Shown here piece by piece: positions 1 through 6,070 of a DNA stretch of 7,277 nucleotides (position 1 is the stretch's first letter; the number at the start of each line of letters is the position of its first letter). This DNA is from an uncultured Clostridia bacterium (GTDB lineage: Bacteria > Bacillota > Clostridia > Christensenellales > Borkfalkiaceae): assembly GCA_934230055.1 (NCBI GenBank), contig CAKQEE010000054.1, positions 1 to 7,277 on the forward strand. The letters run 5' to 3'. The position numbers and the translations under genes are program-made. Under the pieces are notes generated by a model. The model saw only the letters and a program-made list of their open reading frames with translations. It was not told the origin of the DNA and did not search any database.

Positions 1-397
1 AAGAGCCTATCGCGTCGCCGAGAGAAGAGGTCAGCTCGAAGTCCGCGGCGTATCTTTTTATACGCTCGTTTCTTTCCTCTTTCGACACCTTAAACACGTC
101 GCATACGAAATTCAGATACTGTATACCCGTTAAATGGTCGTAAATATCGGGATTGTCGGGGACGTATGCGAGAACGCTTTTCGCGCCGATGGGATCGGTC
201 TTTATAGAAAATCCGTCTATGCGTATTTCTCCCGTATTAAAACCGAGCGCGCCGACAACCGCCTTTATCGTTGTGGATTTTCCCGCGCCGTTATGCCCTA
301 TAAATCCGTAAATTTCGCCGCTGTTTACCGTCAGCGAAAGGTCGTCTACGGCAACGAAATTGCCGTATTTTTTGGTAAAGTTTTTTATTTCGAGCAT
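1..397 (-). CDS. ABC transporter ATP-binding protein, N-terminal part (cut by window edge)
   Basis: This is the first 132 residues of an ABC ATPase; the rest lies beyond position 1. The ATPase subunit hydrolyses ATP on the cytoplasmic face to drive a membrane permease. The translation starts MLEIKNFTKKYG, the usual opening of the ABC-2/CcmA-like class. The Walker A motif GHNGAGKST is at residues 34-42. The region corresponding to the Q-loop reads YVPDNPDIYDHLTG at about residues 78-91, with Asp where other classes have Gln; acidic residues are common there in ABC-2 exporters. The signature motif, Walker B and H-loop are outside the window. The ATG at 397 is preceded by a strong site, AAAGGAGT at 404-411. 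It follows the YihY-family gene by 35 bases with no terminator between, so co-transcription is likely. An ABC-2 permease just outside the window is expected but not seen. The family is certain; the substrate is unknown. Confidence 0.93.
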   Translation of the reverse strand, partial: MLEIKNFTKKYGNFVAVDDLSLTVNSGEIYGFIGHNGAGKSTTIKAVVGALGFNTGEIRIDGFSIKTDPIGAKSVLAYVPDNPDIYDHLTGIQYLNFVCDVFKVSKEERNERIKRYAADFELTSSLGDAIGS

Positions 398-432
398 TTT
401 ATTACTCCTTTAAGGTTTTTTCTTTTCGTTAT

Positions 433-1362
433 TTATACAGCGGCAAGACTGCCTTTTTTCCTTTTCGTTTTTACGGACTTCGCCTTTTCCGTTTTTCTTT
501 CTCCCGCAACTTTCCGAGGGGGTTGTTCCGTTTTTCCTTTGCTTTCCTTTTTTGAACCCTCTCGTAATACCGCGCTTTTTTGTTTTTCGTACGAGCGCAT
601 ACATATAAACGCGCCGAAATACAGTCCCGTCATTGCGATATACGCCCATAATATAAACACGATAACCGCGGCAAGACTTCCGTAAAAGGCGTTGTAAGAG
701 TTAAAAAACCTTAAATACACGGTAAAGCCTATCGTCCCTGCGACTATCGCGAAAAGCGCCGCGAAACTTCCGAACGCCAGCGCGGAAAAACCGAGTTTTA
801 CGGGCGCGATAAATTTATTAAGGAGCATTATGATAACGAAAGCCGCCGCCACGATAACCGAAAAAACGAGAGGAAGTATCAAGACTTTTTGCCCTTCAGG
901 ATAGGAAACCGGAAAAATCATATCCTTAAACGCAACGGCAAACGCCGTGCCGAGAAAAACGAAAAACAATACGCACAGCGCGAAAATCGCCCACAATCGC
1001 CTTACGATTCCGTTTTTAGTCCGCAAACAACTTTTCTCGTACAAAAACTCTCCGTCTTTGCTCATCTGATTAAGAAGAGCCGAGCCGGAAAACAGCACGG
1101 TCGCCACGAAAAAAACAGTCGCGCCGCCGGAAGCGTTTTTCGCTACGCCGAGAATCGTTTCCCCCGCCGTACGAAATTCCTCCGGCAGATAGCCGACGAC
1201 CTTATCCGCAAAATCCACGCCGAACACCGCAAACGCGGCGATAAGAAGAAACGCCACGGGTAATAATGTCGTTAAAAAATAAAACACCCACGCCGCCGAT
1301 ACCGTGGTTACGCGCTTTTCTTTTAATTCCGCAAAAAAGCCTTTACGAACGTTATTTTCCAT
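433..1362 (-). CDS. YihY/virulence factor BrkB family membrane protein
   Basis: This is a 309-residue inner-membrane protein of the YihY/BrkB family, whose molecular function is not settled; the old name 'ribonuclease BN' is a misassignment. Six hydrophobic segments are visible at about residues 24-47, 81-97, 121-146, 160-181, 192-216 and 227-255, the usual number for the family. The family pattern shows in FYFLTTLLPVAFLL near residue 27, in GSALLNQMSKDGEFLY near 93, and in YNAFYGSLAAVIVFILW near 223, which matches the conserved YG...W segment before the last helix. The last 55 residues form a soluble tail very rich in Lys, Arg and Glu, longer than I expect for the family core. The ATG at 1362 has GGGAGG (1375-1380) upstream at a rather long 12-base spacing. 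Its own promoter lies at 1454-1483. The ABC ATPase gene follows 35 bases downstream. Confidence 0.92.
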   Translation of the reverse strand: MENNVRKGFFAELKEKRVTTVSAAWVFYFLTTLLPVAFLLIAAFAVFGVDFADKVVGYLPEEFRTAGETILGVAKNASGGATVFFVATVLFSGSALLNQMSKDGEFLYEKSCLRTKNGIVRRLWAIFALCVLFFVFLGTAFAVAFKDMIFPVSYPEGQKVLILPLVFSVIVAAAFVIIMLLNKFIAPVKLGFSALAFGSFAALFAIVAGTIGFTVYLRFFNSYNAFYGSLAAVIVFILWAYIAMTGLYFGAFICMRSYEKQKSAVLREGSKKESKGKTEQPPRKVAGERKTEKAKSVKTKRKKGSLAAV

Positions 1363-1453
1363 AAAGACAGTTTGCCTCCCGCACGATTATTTATACGCTT
1401 TAGAGAGTACTAAAATCGCTACGTTTTCGGTCGTATCTTTTACCGCCGTAAAT

Positions 1454-1483
1454 ATTGTACTACGAAAAAAGCCCCGCGGTCAA
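1454..1483 (-). promoter_or_regulatory. Sigma-A-type promoter for the YihY-family gene
   Basis: On the minus strand TTGACC (1478-1483) and TACAAT (1454-1459) are separated by 18 bases; each hexamer matches the housekeeping consensus at five of six positions. Transcription would start near 1447 and give a leader of about 85 bases before the ATG at 1362. It sits between the LysM gene and the YihY-family gene, so the second need not depend on read-through from the first. Confidence 0.7.
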
Positions 1484-1512
1484 CGCTTTTTGAAAAAATT
1501 ACCGCATAAAAA

Positions 1513-1794
1513 TCATACGTTGATTTTTTGCCCGTAGTATAGATACGGCGGATTTCCGTTTTTTTCGGCAAGTTCGCGCTCGGAAACGTCGAACTTTTTT
1601 GCCAGCGAAGAATAGCTTTCGCCGAGATTTACGGTATAAAGCCGCCCCGTTTTTTCCACGACCAGAAGGTCGCCCGCGGAGATTTCGCAAGTTAAAAAAT
1701 TGTCCCTGATAAGCCGCGTGACCGAAACTCCGAAGCGCGCGGCTATGCTTTCCGCGCTATCGCCCTCTGCCACGCGATAAAGAAACTTTTTCAT
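1513..1794 (-). CDS. Small protein made of two LysM domains
   Basis: This is a 93-residue protein consisting of two LysM repeats and almost nothing else. The first spans about Tyr6 to Val46 (YRVAEGDSAESIAARFGVS, ending SAGDLLVV). The second spans Tyr53 to Val93 (YTVNLGESYSSLAKKF, ending YYGQKINV). LysM domains bind N-acetylglucosamine-containing glycans such as peptidoglycan. There is no signal peptide, membrane segment or catalytic domain, so the protein as read would stay in the cytoplasm, or act in the mother cell at a forming spore if this organism sporulates; that last idea is inference. The ATG at 1794 is forced: a later start would break the first repeat, and no good start lies upstream. 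No Shine-Dalgarno site precedes it. A TATAAT lies only six bases upstream, suggesting a leaderless message. It is divergent from the flippase gene at 1858. Confidence 0.88.
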   Translation of the reverse strand: MKKFLYRVAEGDSAESIAARFGVSVTRLIRDNFLTCEISAGDLLVVEKTGRLYTVNLGESYSSLAKKFDVSERELAEKNGNPPYLYYGQKINV

Positions 1795-1800
1795 ACCCGT

Positions 1801-1829
1801 ATTATATTTAAACGGCTTTGCGAATAGAA
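1801..1829 (-). promoter_or_regulatory. Candidate promoter of the LysM gene, giving a leaderless message
   Basis: On the minus strand a perfect TATAAT (1801-1806) is followed by six bases and then the ATG at 1794, so the expected transcript start falls on or next to the start codon. The -35 position (1824-1829, TTCTAT) matches the consensus poorly, so the call rests on the -10 box and on the missing ribosome binding site. Confidence 0.4.
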
Positions 1830-1830
1830 T
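1802..1830 (+). promoter_or_regulatory. Candidate promoter of the flippase gene
   Basis: TAGAAT (1825-1830) matches the -10 consensus at five of six positions and would start transcription near 1837, leaving about 20 bases before the TTG at 1858. The -35 (TTATAT, 1802-1807) is weak. This box overlaps the -35 position of the LysM promoter and the reverse is also true, so the two divergent units may compete for polymerase. Confidence 0.3.
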
Positions 1831-1857
1831 ACTTTTATAAAAGGTTAAGGCGGTTTT

Positions 1858-3399
1858 TTGCGGGTGAAAGCGTTTTTCAAAACGGTGGCTATCGTAACCG
1901 TGTTTTCGGTTTGCGAAAAATTTTTGGGGTTTTTATACAGAATTTATCTTTCCCGTTCCATCGGCGCGGAGGGGGTGGGAATTTATCAGGTCGCTCTTTC
2001 CGTGTTCGCGTTTCTGCTTACCGTGATATGCTCGGGAACGCCCATAACCGTTTCTCGGCTGATGACCAAATATCGCTCGGAAAACGAGCCGAAAAAGGTG
2101 ATCCGCGTTATATCTTCGGGACTTGCCGTAACCTTTTTTATCGCTCTTCCCGTATGTCTTATATTCTATTTTTCCTGCAATAAATTCTCTTTTTTGTTTG
2201 CGGACGAACGCTGCGCGCTCGTGTTTAAGGTCGTTCTTCCGGGGCTTGTATTCACCTCTTTATATTCCGTTCTCCGCGGCGTTTTTTGGGGCAATAAGGA
2301 TTTTTTGCCGTACAGCGTTATAGAACTTTTAGAAGAAATTTGTATGATTATTGCGGGAATTTTGCTTATTTCACGCACGAGCGACGCTTTTTCCGGCTCG
2401 TACGCCGCGGGTTTTGCCGTTTTAATTTCCTATATGCTTTCTTTTACGCTTGCCGCTATAACCTTTCTTTTAAGAAAAAACAGGCTTGCGAATCCCCTCC
2501 CCGAACTAAAACCGCTTCTCGCTTCCGCCGCTCCCGTCACCGCGATGAGAACGGTAAATTCCTTGGGGGTGTTCGCAGTTTCGGTAATTCTCCCTTTAAG
2601 GCTTGTTGCGGCGGGGCTTTCGGAAGCGCGCGCGATGAGCTTGTACGGCGCGGCGGTAGGTCAGGCTATGCCGCTTTTGTTCGTTCCCACAACGCTTATA
2701 GGTTCGTTTACTCTCGTTCTCGTTCCCGAAATATCGGAAAGTTTTTATAAAAAACAGAACGCTTACCTTAAAAACGACGTGGAAAAAGCGGTTAAGTTTA
2801 CCGCTATGCTTTCCTCTTTGTTTATCCCCGCGTTTTTCGTTTGCGGAGAGGAAGCGGGCATGATAGTTTTCGGCAACGCGGACTGCGGAAAATATCTTAC
2901 CGCCTCCGCTTACTTAATGTTTTTTATTTCCCTTTCTTCTCTTACGAGCAGTATTCTCAATTCTATGGGAAAAGAAAGCCTTGTTCTTGCGTTTACGGCG
3001 GGTTCCGGGGTGCTTATGCTTTTATGCGTGTGGTTATTGCCGAAGGTTATAGGGGTGTACGCGCTTCTCGTCGGGTTTTCCTGCGTATACGTAATCACTA
3101 CCGCGCTCAACTTCTTTCTTATAAACAAAACCTGCCCCGTAAAGCCGAAGTATCTGAAATTTTGCGTCCTGTGCCTTGCTCTCACCGTTCCCGCCTGCGT
3201 TTTCGGCGTGCTTATCGAAAAGCTTCTGCTTCCCGTACTCGGCACCTTTTTCACTTTCGTCGTATGCGGCGCGGCAAGCACGGCTTTTCTTATCGCGCTG
3301 TATCTGTGCTTCGGGCTACTTTCCGTAAACACGATAAAACTAAAATTCGGCTTTACGGGAAGGAAAAAGAAAGGGCGTTCCGCGGCTTCGGGCGGTTAA
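1858..3399 (+). CDS. SpoVB-like flippase of the MOP superfamily (polysaccharide/lipid II-type exporter)
   Basis: This is a 513-residue polytopic membrane protein resembling stage V sporulation protein B and other Wzx/MurJ-like flippases, which move lipid-linked sugars across the cytoplasmic membrane for wall, cortex or capsule building. The N-terminus is diagnostic: a conserved first helix, then FLGFLYRIYLSRSIGAEGVGIYQ at residues 22-44 (first part FLGFLYRIYL, then GAEGVGIYQ). SGTPITVSRL (59-68) and SVLRGVFWGNKDFLP (137-151) also match the family. Hydrophobic segments continue to about residue 490, consistent with 12 to 14 helices, and a short basic tail follows (RKKKGR near 502). The TTG at 1858 is chosen because AAGG (1847-1850) lies seven bases upstream; GTG at 1864 is the alternative and loses two residues. 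Several paralogues of this family usually occur per clostridial genome, so I do not assign the spoVB name. No sporulation gene lies beside it. Confidence 0.9.
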   Translation: MRVKAFFKTVAIVTVFSVCEKFLGFLYRIYLSRSIGAEGVGIYQVALSVFAFLLTVICSGTPITVSRLMTKYRSENEPKKVIRVISSGLAVTFFIALPVCLIFYFSCNKFSFLFADERCALVFKVVLPGLVFTSLYSVLRGVFWGNKDFLPYSVIELLEEICMIIAGILLISRTSDAFSGSYAAGFAVLISYMLSFTLAAITFLLRKNRLANPLPELKPLLASAAPVTAMRTVNSLGVFAVSVILPLRLVAAGLSEARAMSLYGAAVGQAMPLLFVPTTLIGSFTLVLVPEISESFYKKQNAYLKNDVEKAVKFTAMLSSLFIPAFFVCGEEAGMIVFGNADCGKYLTASAYLMFFISLSSLTSSILNSMGKESLVLAFTAGSGVLMLLCVWLLPKVIGVYALLVGFSCVYVITTALNFFLINKTCPVKPKYLKFCVLCLALTVPACVFGVLIEKLLLPVLGTFFTFVVCGAASTAFLIALYLCFGLLSVNTIKLKFGFTGRKKKGRSAASGG

Positions 3400-3459
3400 A
3401 AACTTTCCCCGCTTATGCTACTTTTTTTCGGACGATTGAAATTTCTTTGCATTTAAAAT

Positions 3460-3495
3460 TTTGCTCCCGCAAAGAATTTTCTTTGCGGGAGCAAA
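3460..3495. terminator. Perfect 15-bp hairpin between convergent genes, terminator-like
   Basis: Bases 3460-3474 and 3481-3495 are perfect reverse complements around a six-base loop, with the core GCTCCCGCAAAG. On the plus strand T-runs follow at 3504-3509 and 3513-3518, the second after a small CGCG hairpin; on the minus strand only a short T-run follows. It lies 60 bases past the flippase stop and about 155 bases past the hydratase stop, and most plausibly ends the flippase transcript. Neither side has a textbook U-tract directly after the stem. Confidence 0.6.
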
Positions 3496-3517
3496 TTCGC
3501 GCCTTTTTTCGCGTTTT

Positions 3518-3570
3518 TTGCGCTTTTTGTTTCTGCTTTTTATAATACAAGCGAAAAAACTTGCTTGCAA
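3518..3570. promoter_or_regulatory. Overlapping divergent promoter-like elements with a shared -10
   Basis: On the plus strand TTGCGC (3518-3523), 17 bases, then a perfect TATAAT (3541-3546). On the minus strand TTGCAA (3565-3570), 17 bases, then TATTAT (3542-3547). The two -10 boxes are the same near-symmetric bases read from both sides. The plus transcript would run antisense into the 3' end of the hydratase gene; the minus transcript would run for about 75 to 85 bases into the hairpin at 3460-3495. No coding frame with a ribosome binding site is served by either. Activity is inferred. Confidence 0.35.
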
Positions 3571-3606
3571 GGGTTTTTGAGCGCAGTATTTCAACAGAAA
3601 CGGCGA

Positions 3607-3662
3607 TTTGCGAAAAGCAAAGCGCAAGCAACGATAGTTGCAGACAAAATGCTAATTTTGTC
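3607..3662. other. Cluster of three small hairpins around the hydratase stop codon
   Basis: Three inverted repeats follow one another: TTTGC/GCAAA at 3607-3621, GCAAC/GTTGC at 3628-3641 with a four-base loop, and GACAAAAT/ATTTTGTC at 3643-3662 with a four-base loop. The TAG stop codon of the hydratase (3652-3654, minus) lies in the loop of the third. None is followed by a clear T-run on the minus strand, so this is not a classic terminator; it may protect the 3' end of the hydratase message. Together with the features above this accounts for the 252-base gap at 3400-3651, which holds no supportable gene. Confidence 0.45.
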
Positions 3663-5835
3663 GCGTTTCGATGTTATAATAGTTTATAAGGCAACCCGCC
3701 GAGATAATCTCTTTTTCCGCGGGGGTGAGCGGAGAAATTTTAAGGGTGATTCTGCGGCTTTTTGCGCCGAAAACTTCCGCCTCGAACTCCGTATCGCCTT
3801 TCATAAGCTTTTCTTTTACGTTTTTAACGTATATATATTCGCCGAGCTTAAAGTCGTTTTTATCCGCTAAAAAGGGTATCATTCCCCAATTTATAAGGTT
3901 GCTTCTGTACCTCTTGGTCGCGTACTCCTTTGCAACGTTCGCAACGCCTCCCAAAACGCGCTGACAGGAAGCCGCCTGTTCCCTTGCGGAACCGTCGCCC
4001 GGTTTTATAGAGCAAACCACGCTTCCGAAACTCGTCTTTTCTTCTTTAAATCCGAACTCTTTCGGGATACCTTCTTTTATCGCCGCCTTCGCGCGGGAAA
4101 CGTATTCGGGATCTTTTCTCGAAAGCGCGAACTCCGCAAGCTTTAAGGGATTAGAGCGGTAAGAAGATGTTTCGCCCGAAGGAATAAGCTCGTCCGTGGT
4201 GGTTACAGGGTCGTTTAAAACGGAAACGACTTTCAGTAAAAGGTCCTCTTTAAGGGCTTGCATTTCCGGCCAGTCCGCAATGTTTGGTCCGTATTTAAGG
4301 CTTACGTTCTCGTCGCCCGCGCCCGTCGCGTTAAACACCCGCGCTTTATAAATTCTGTCGTCGAACTTATATTTTTTTGGCTTTTCCTTATAGAAAAAGT
4401 CCGTTGCGGGGGTAATCGCGCCGCCCGCGCGCGCCGTTGCCGCAATACTTCTCGCGTCCATTAAAGCAACCGCCGCAAGCTGACCGTTTGCGGGCTTGCT
4501 ACCCTCTCTGCTTTCAAAATTCCTCGTGGTGTGGCGAATTGACAAACCGTTGTTCTGCGGCACGTCTCCCGCGCCGAAGCAAGGTCCGCAAAAAGCGGTT
4601 TTAAGCACCGCGCCGTCCGTCATAAGTCGCGCCGCGTATCCGCCCTCCGCAAGGGCTTTGTATACTGGCTGGCTGGAAGGATAAACGTCCAGCGTGAAGT
4701 CGTTGTTTAATATAGGCATATCGCCCAAAATTTCCGTAGCGGCGGCGATGTTTTCGTACATACCGCCCGCGCACCCCGCGATAACGCCCTGCTCCACGTA
4801 AACCTTTCCGTCTTTTATTTTATCGGTAAGCTTAAACTCTCCCTTACCATCGGGAAGAAGCTTCTGCCCCGCCTCCTCGCACTTTTTCAAAAGCTCGTAC
4901 GGGCGCGATAAAAAGTCGCGTATCGTATAAGCGTTGGAGGGGTGAAACGGCAAAGCTATCATCGGCTCTATTTCGGAAAGATTGAGGACTATTCCCCTGT
5001 CGTAATACGCGCCGTCTTCCGCCTTTAATTCCTTAAAAGCCTCTTCTCTGCCGTGCGTGCGATAGTATTCGCGCGTCGTATCGTCCGTTTCCCAAACGGA
5101 GGAAAGACAGGTGGTTTCGGTAGTCATAACGTCTATTCCGTTACGGAAATCCATAGAAAGAGTTTTGATTCCCGCGCCGACGAATTCCAGAACCTTATTC
5201 TTTACGAACCCGTTCTCGAACACTGCCTTTATAAGCGCAAGGGCTACGTCTTGCGGACCTACGCCGCGGCGAAGCCTGCCTTTTAAAAGTACCGCCACTA
5301 TTTCGGGCATATCGAGATCGTACGTTTTATCGAGAAGCTGTTTTACAAGCTCGGGACCGCCCTCTCCCACGGCGACGGTGCCGAGTGCGCCGTACCGAGT
5401 GTGGGAATCGGAGCCGAGAATCATTCCGCCGGCAAAGGCGCGTTCTTCTCTCATATATTGATGAATAACCGCAAGGTGCGGGGGAACGAATGCGCCGCCG
5501 TACTTTTTAGCCGCGGAAAGCCCGAAAACGTGGTCGTCCTCGTTAATGGTGCCGCCTACCGCGCACAGCGAATTGTGGCAGTTGGTAAGGGTATACGGGA
5601 GCGGGAACTTTTTCAGCCCCGAAGCCTTTGCCGTCTGCACTATTCCCACGTAGGTTATATCGTGAGAGGTTATCTCGTCGAACTTTATTTTAAGCTTTTC
5701 GGGATTGCCGCTCGTGTTGTGAGCCAGCAAAATTTTATACGCCAAGCCGCCGTTTTTGCGGGCTTTGTCCTGCTCCCCCGCGCGCACGAGCTTGCCGCCC
5801 GAATATTTAACTCCGTGTTTTATAAGTTTTATCAT
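3652..5835 (-). CDS. Aconitase-superfamily hydratase, YbhJ-like
   Basis: This is a 727-residue protein with the full aconitase fold. The cytoplasmic enzymes of this superfamily use a [4Fe-4S] cluster to dehydrate and rehydrate a hydroxy-acid; the substrate of this branch is not known to me. Cluster ligands are visible as Cys355 (in VIAGCAGGMYEN) and Cys416 and Cys419 (in AFCGPCFGAGD). GSDSHTRYGALG (141-152) is the conserved substrate/cluster segment, and HTTRNFESREGS (435-446) corresponds to the SNRNFxGR region. The swivel domain has GDGSAREQAAS (613-623); Ser616 and Arg618 align with catalytic Ser642 and Arg644 of mitochondrial aconitase. YRSNLINWGMIPF follows at 643-655. All key residues are present, so it should be active. 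It is slightly shorter than the roughly 750-770 residues I recall for relatives, with the gap before residue 600. The ATG at 5835 has AGGGAG (5842-5847) upstream. It is not beside any TCA-cycle or leucine gene, so classical aconitase and isopropylmalate isomerase are less likely. Confidence 0.9.
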   Translation of the reverse strand: MIKLIKHGVKYSGGKLVRAGEQDKARKNGGLAYKILLAHNTSGNPEKLKIKFDEITSHDITYVGIVQTAKASGLKKFPLPYTLTNCHNSLCAVGGTINEDDHVFGLSAAKKYGGAFVPPHLAVIHQYMREERAFAGGMILGSDSHTRYGALGTVAVGEGGPELVKQLLDKTYDLDMPEIVAVLLKGRLRRGVGPQDVALALIKAVFENGFVKNKVLEFVGAGIKTLSMDFRNGIDVMTTETTCLSSVWETDDTTREYYRTHGREEAFKELKAEDGAYYDRGIVLNLSEIEPMIALPFHPSNAYTIRDFLSRPYELLKKCEEAGQKLLPDGKGEFKLTDKIKDGKVYVEQGVIAGCAGGMYENIAAATEILGDMPILNNDFTLDVYPSSQPVYKALAEGGYAARLMTDGAVLKTAFCGPCFGAGDVPQNNGLSIRHTTRNFESREGSKPANGQLAAVALMDARSIAATARAGGAITPATDFFYKEKPKKYKFDDRIYKARVFNATGAGDENVSLKYGPNIADWPEMQALKEDLLLKVVSVLNDPVTTTDELIPSGETSSYRSNPLKLAEFALSRKDPEYVSRAKAAIKEGIPKEFGFKEEKTSFGSVVCSIKPGDGSAREQAASCQRVLGGVANVAKEYATKRYRSNLINWGMIPFLADKNDFKLGEYIYVKNVKEKLMKGDTEFEAEVFGAKSRRITLKISPLTPAEKEIISAGCLINYYNIETRQN

Positions 5836-5847
5836 AAAAATCTCCCT

Positions 5848-5952
5848 GCCGACCTAATTTCCGAAAGCTCTCGGCAAAATTTTTCGGGTAAAAAAAATCT
5901 TTTATCTTCGCCGCGCGCCCGCCTAAATCCGCAAAGAAACTCCGCGCGCGAC
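5848..5952 (-). promoter_or_regulatory. Structured leader of the hydratase message
   Basis: The expected leader of about 120 bases can fold in several ways. A nine-pair GC-rich stem joins 5944-5952 to 5910-5918 around a 25-base loop. Twelve bases later comes a run of eight U (5890-5897). Nearer the gene, 5871-5874 (TCGG on the plus strand) can pair either with CCGA at 5861-5864 or, as a five-pair stem, GCCGA at 5848-5852; the second stem directly abuts the ribosome binding site AGGGAG at 5842-5847. CCGAAA at 5861-5866 can also pair with TTTCGG at 5882-5887. This does not match a riboswitch class I recognise. Pairing is seen; regulation is inferred. Confidence 0.35.
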
Positions 5953-5964
5953 TCTTTTTATATA

Positions 5965-5994
5965 ATTTTATCATAGTAAAGCCGAAATCCGCAA
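5965..5994 (-). promoter_or_regulatory. Candidate extended -10 promoter for the hydratase gene
   Basis: On the minus strand TAAAAT (5965-5970) is preceded directly by TGA (5971-5973), giving an extended -10 element, with TTGCGG (5989-5994) 18 bases upstream of the hexamer. The start would fall near 5958, about 120 bases ahead of the ATG at 5835. The -35 matches only in its TTG. Confidence 0.5.
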
Positions 5995-6035
5995 GCGATA
6001 CGCCGCGCAAACGCCAAAAAAACTTAAAATCCCCC

Positions 6036-6064
6036 TTGCTTTTTCTTTAAGGATATTATACAAT
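6036..6064 (+). promoter_or_regulatory. Candidate promoter of the PH-like membrane protein, giving a leaderless message
   Basis: TTGCTT (6036-6041), 17 bases, then TACAAT (6059-6064). The -10 box ends six bases before the ATG at 6071, so the expected start of transcription is the start codon itself. The only purine-rich stretch upstream, AAGGA (6049-6053), lies 17 bases from the ATG, too far to serve as a ribosome binding site. Confidence 0.5.
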
Positions 6065-6070
6065 ATATTT

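Noticed and set aside
2841..3545. Plus-strand frame of 234 codons overlapping the end of the flippase
   Set aside because: It is very rich in Arg, Phe and Tyr in the pattern expected of a shifted frame of a membrane-protein gene, and the flippase frame is clearly the real one.
3413..3631. Two overlapping minus-strand frames of about 70 codons in the flippase-hydratase gap
   Set aside because: They have weak or non-ATG starts, no ribosome binding site and a composition set by the A-rich hairpin sequence. Both run through the perfect hairpin at 3460-3495.
5890..5918. GC-rich leader stem plus U-run as an intrinsic attenuator
   Set aside because: Twelve bases separate the stem from the eight U, too far for a normal intrinsic terminator, although an alternative fold could close the gap.
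5848..5952. Hydratase leader as a known riboswitch or T-box
   Set aside because: I found no conserved core of any class I can recognise, and no specifier-loop or T-box motif, so it is left as an uncharacterised structured leader.
5807..5974. Minus-strand open frame upstream of and overlapping the hydratase start, beginning MIKLYKK, similar to the hydratase's own MIKLIKH
   Set aside because: Its ATG lies at the predicted -10 box of the hydratase promoter, it has no ribosome binding site, and it overlaps the hydratase start in another frame. The resemblance of the first residues is probably chance in Lys/Ile-rich sequence.
5401..5976. Long plus-strand open frame antisense to the start of the hydratase
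   Set aside because: It is a shadow of the hydratase codon pattern, has no recognisable domain or membrane pattern and ends inside the promoter region.
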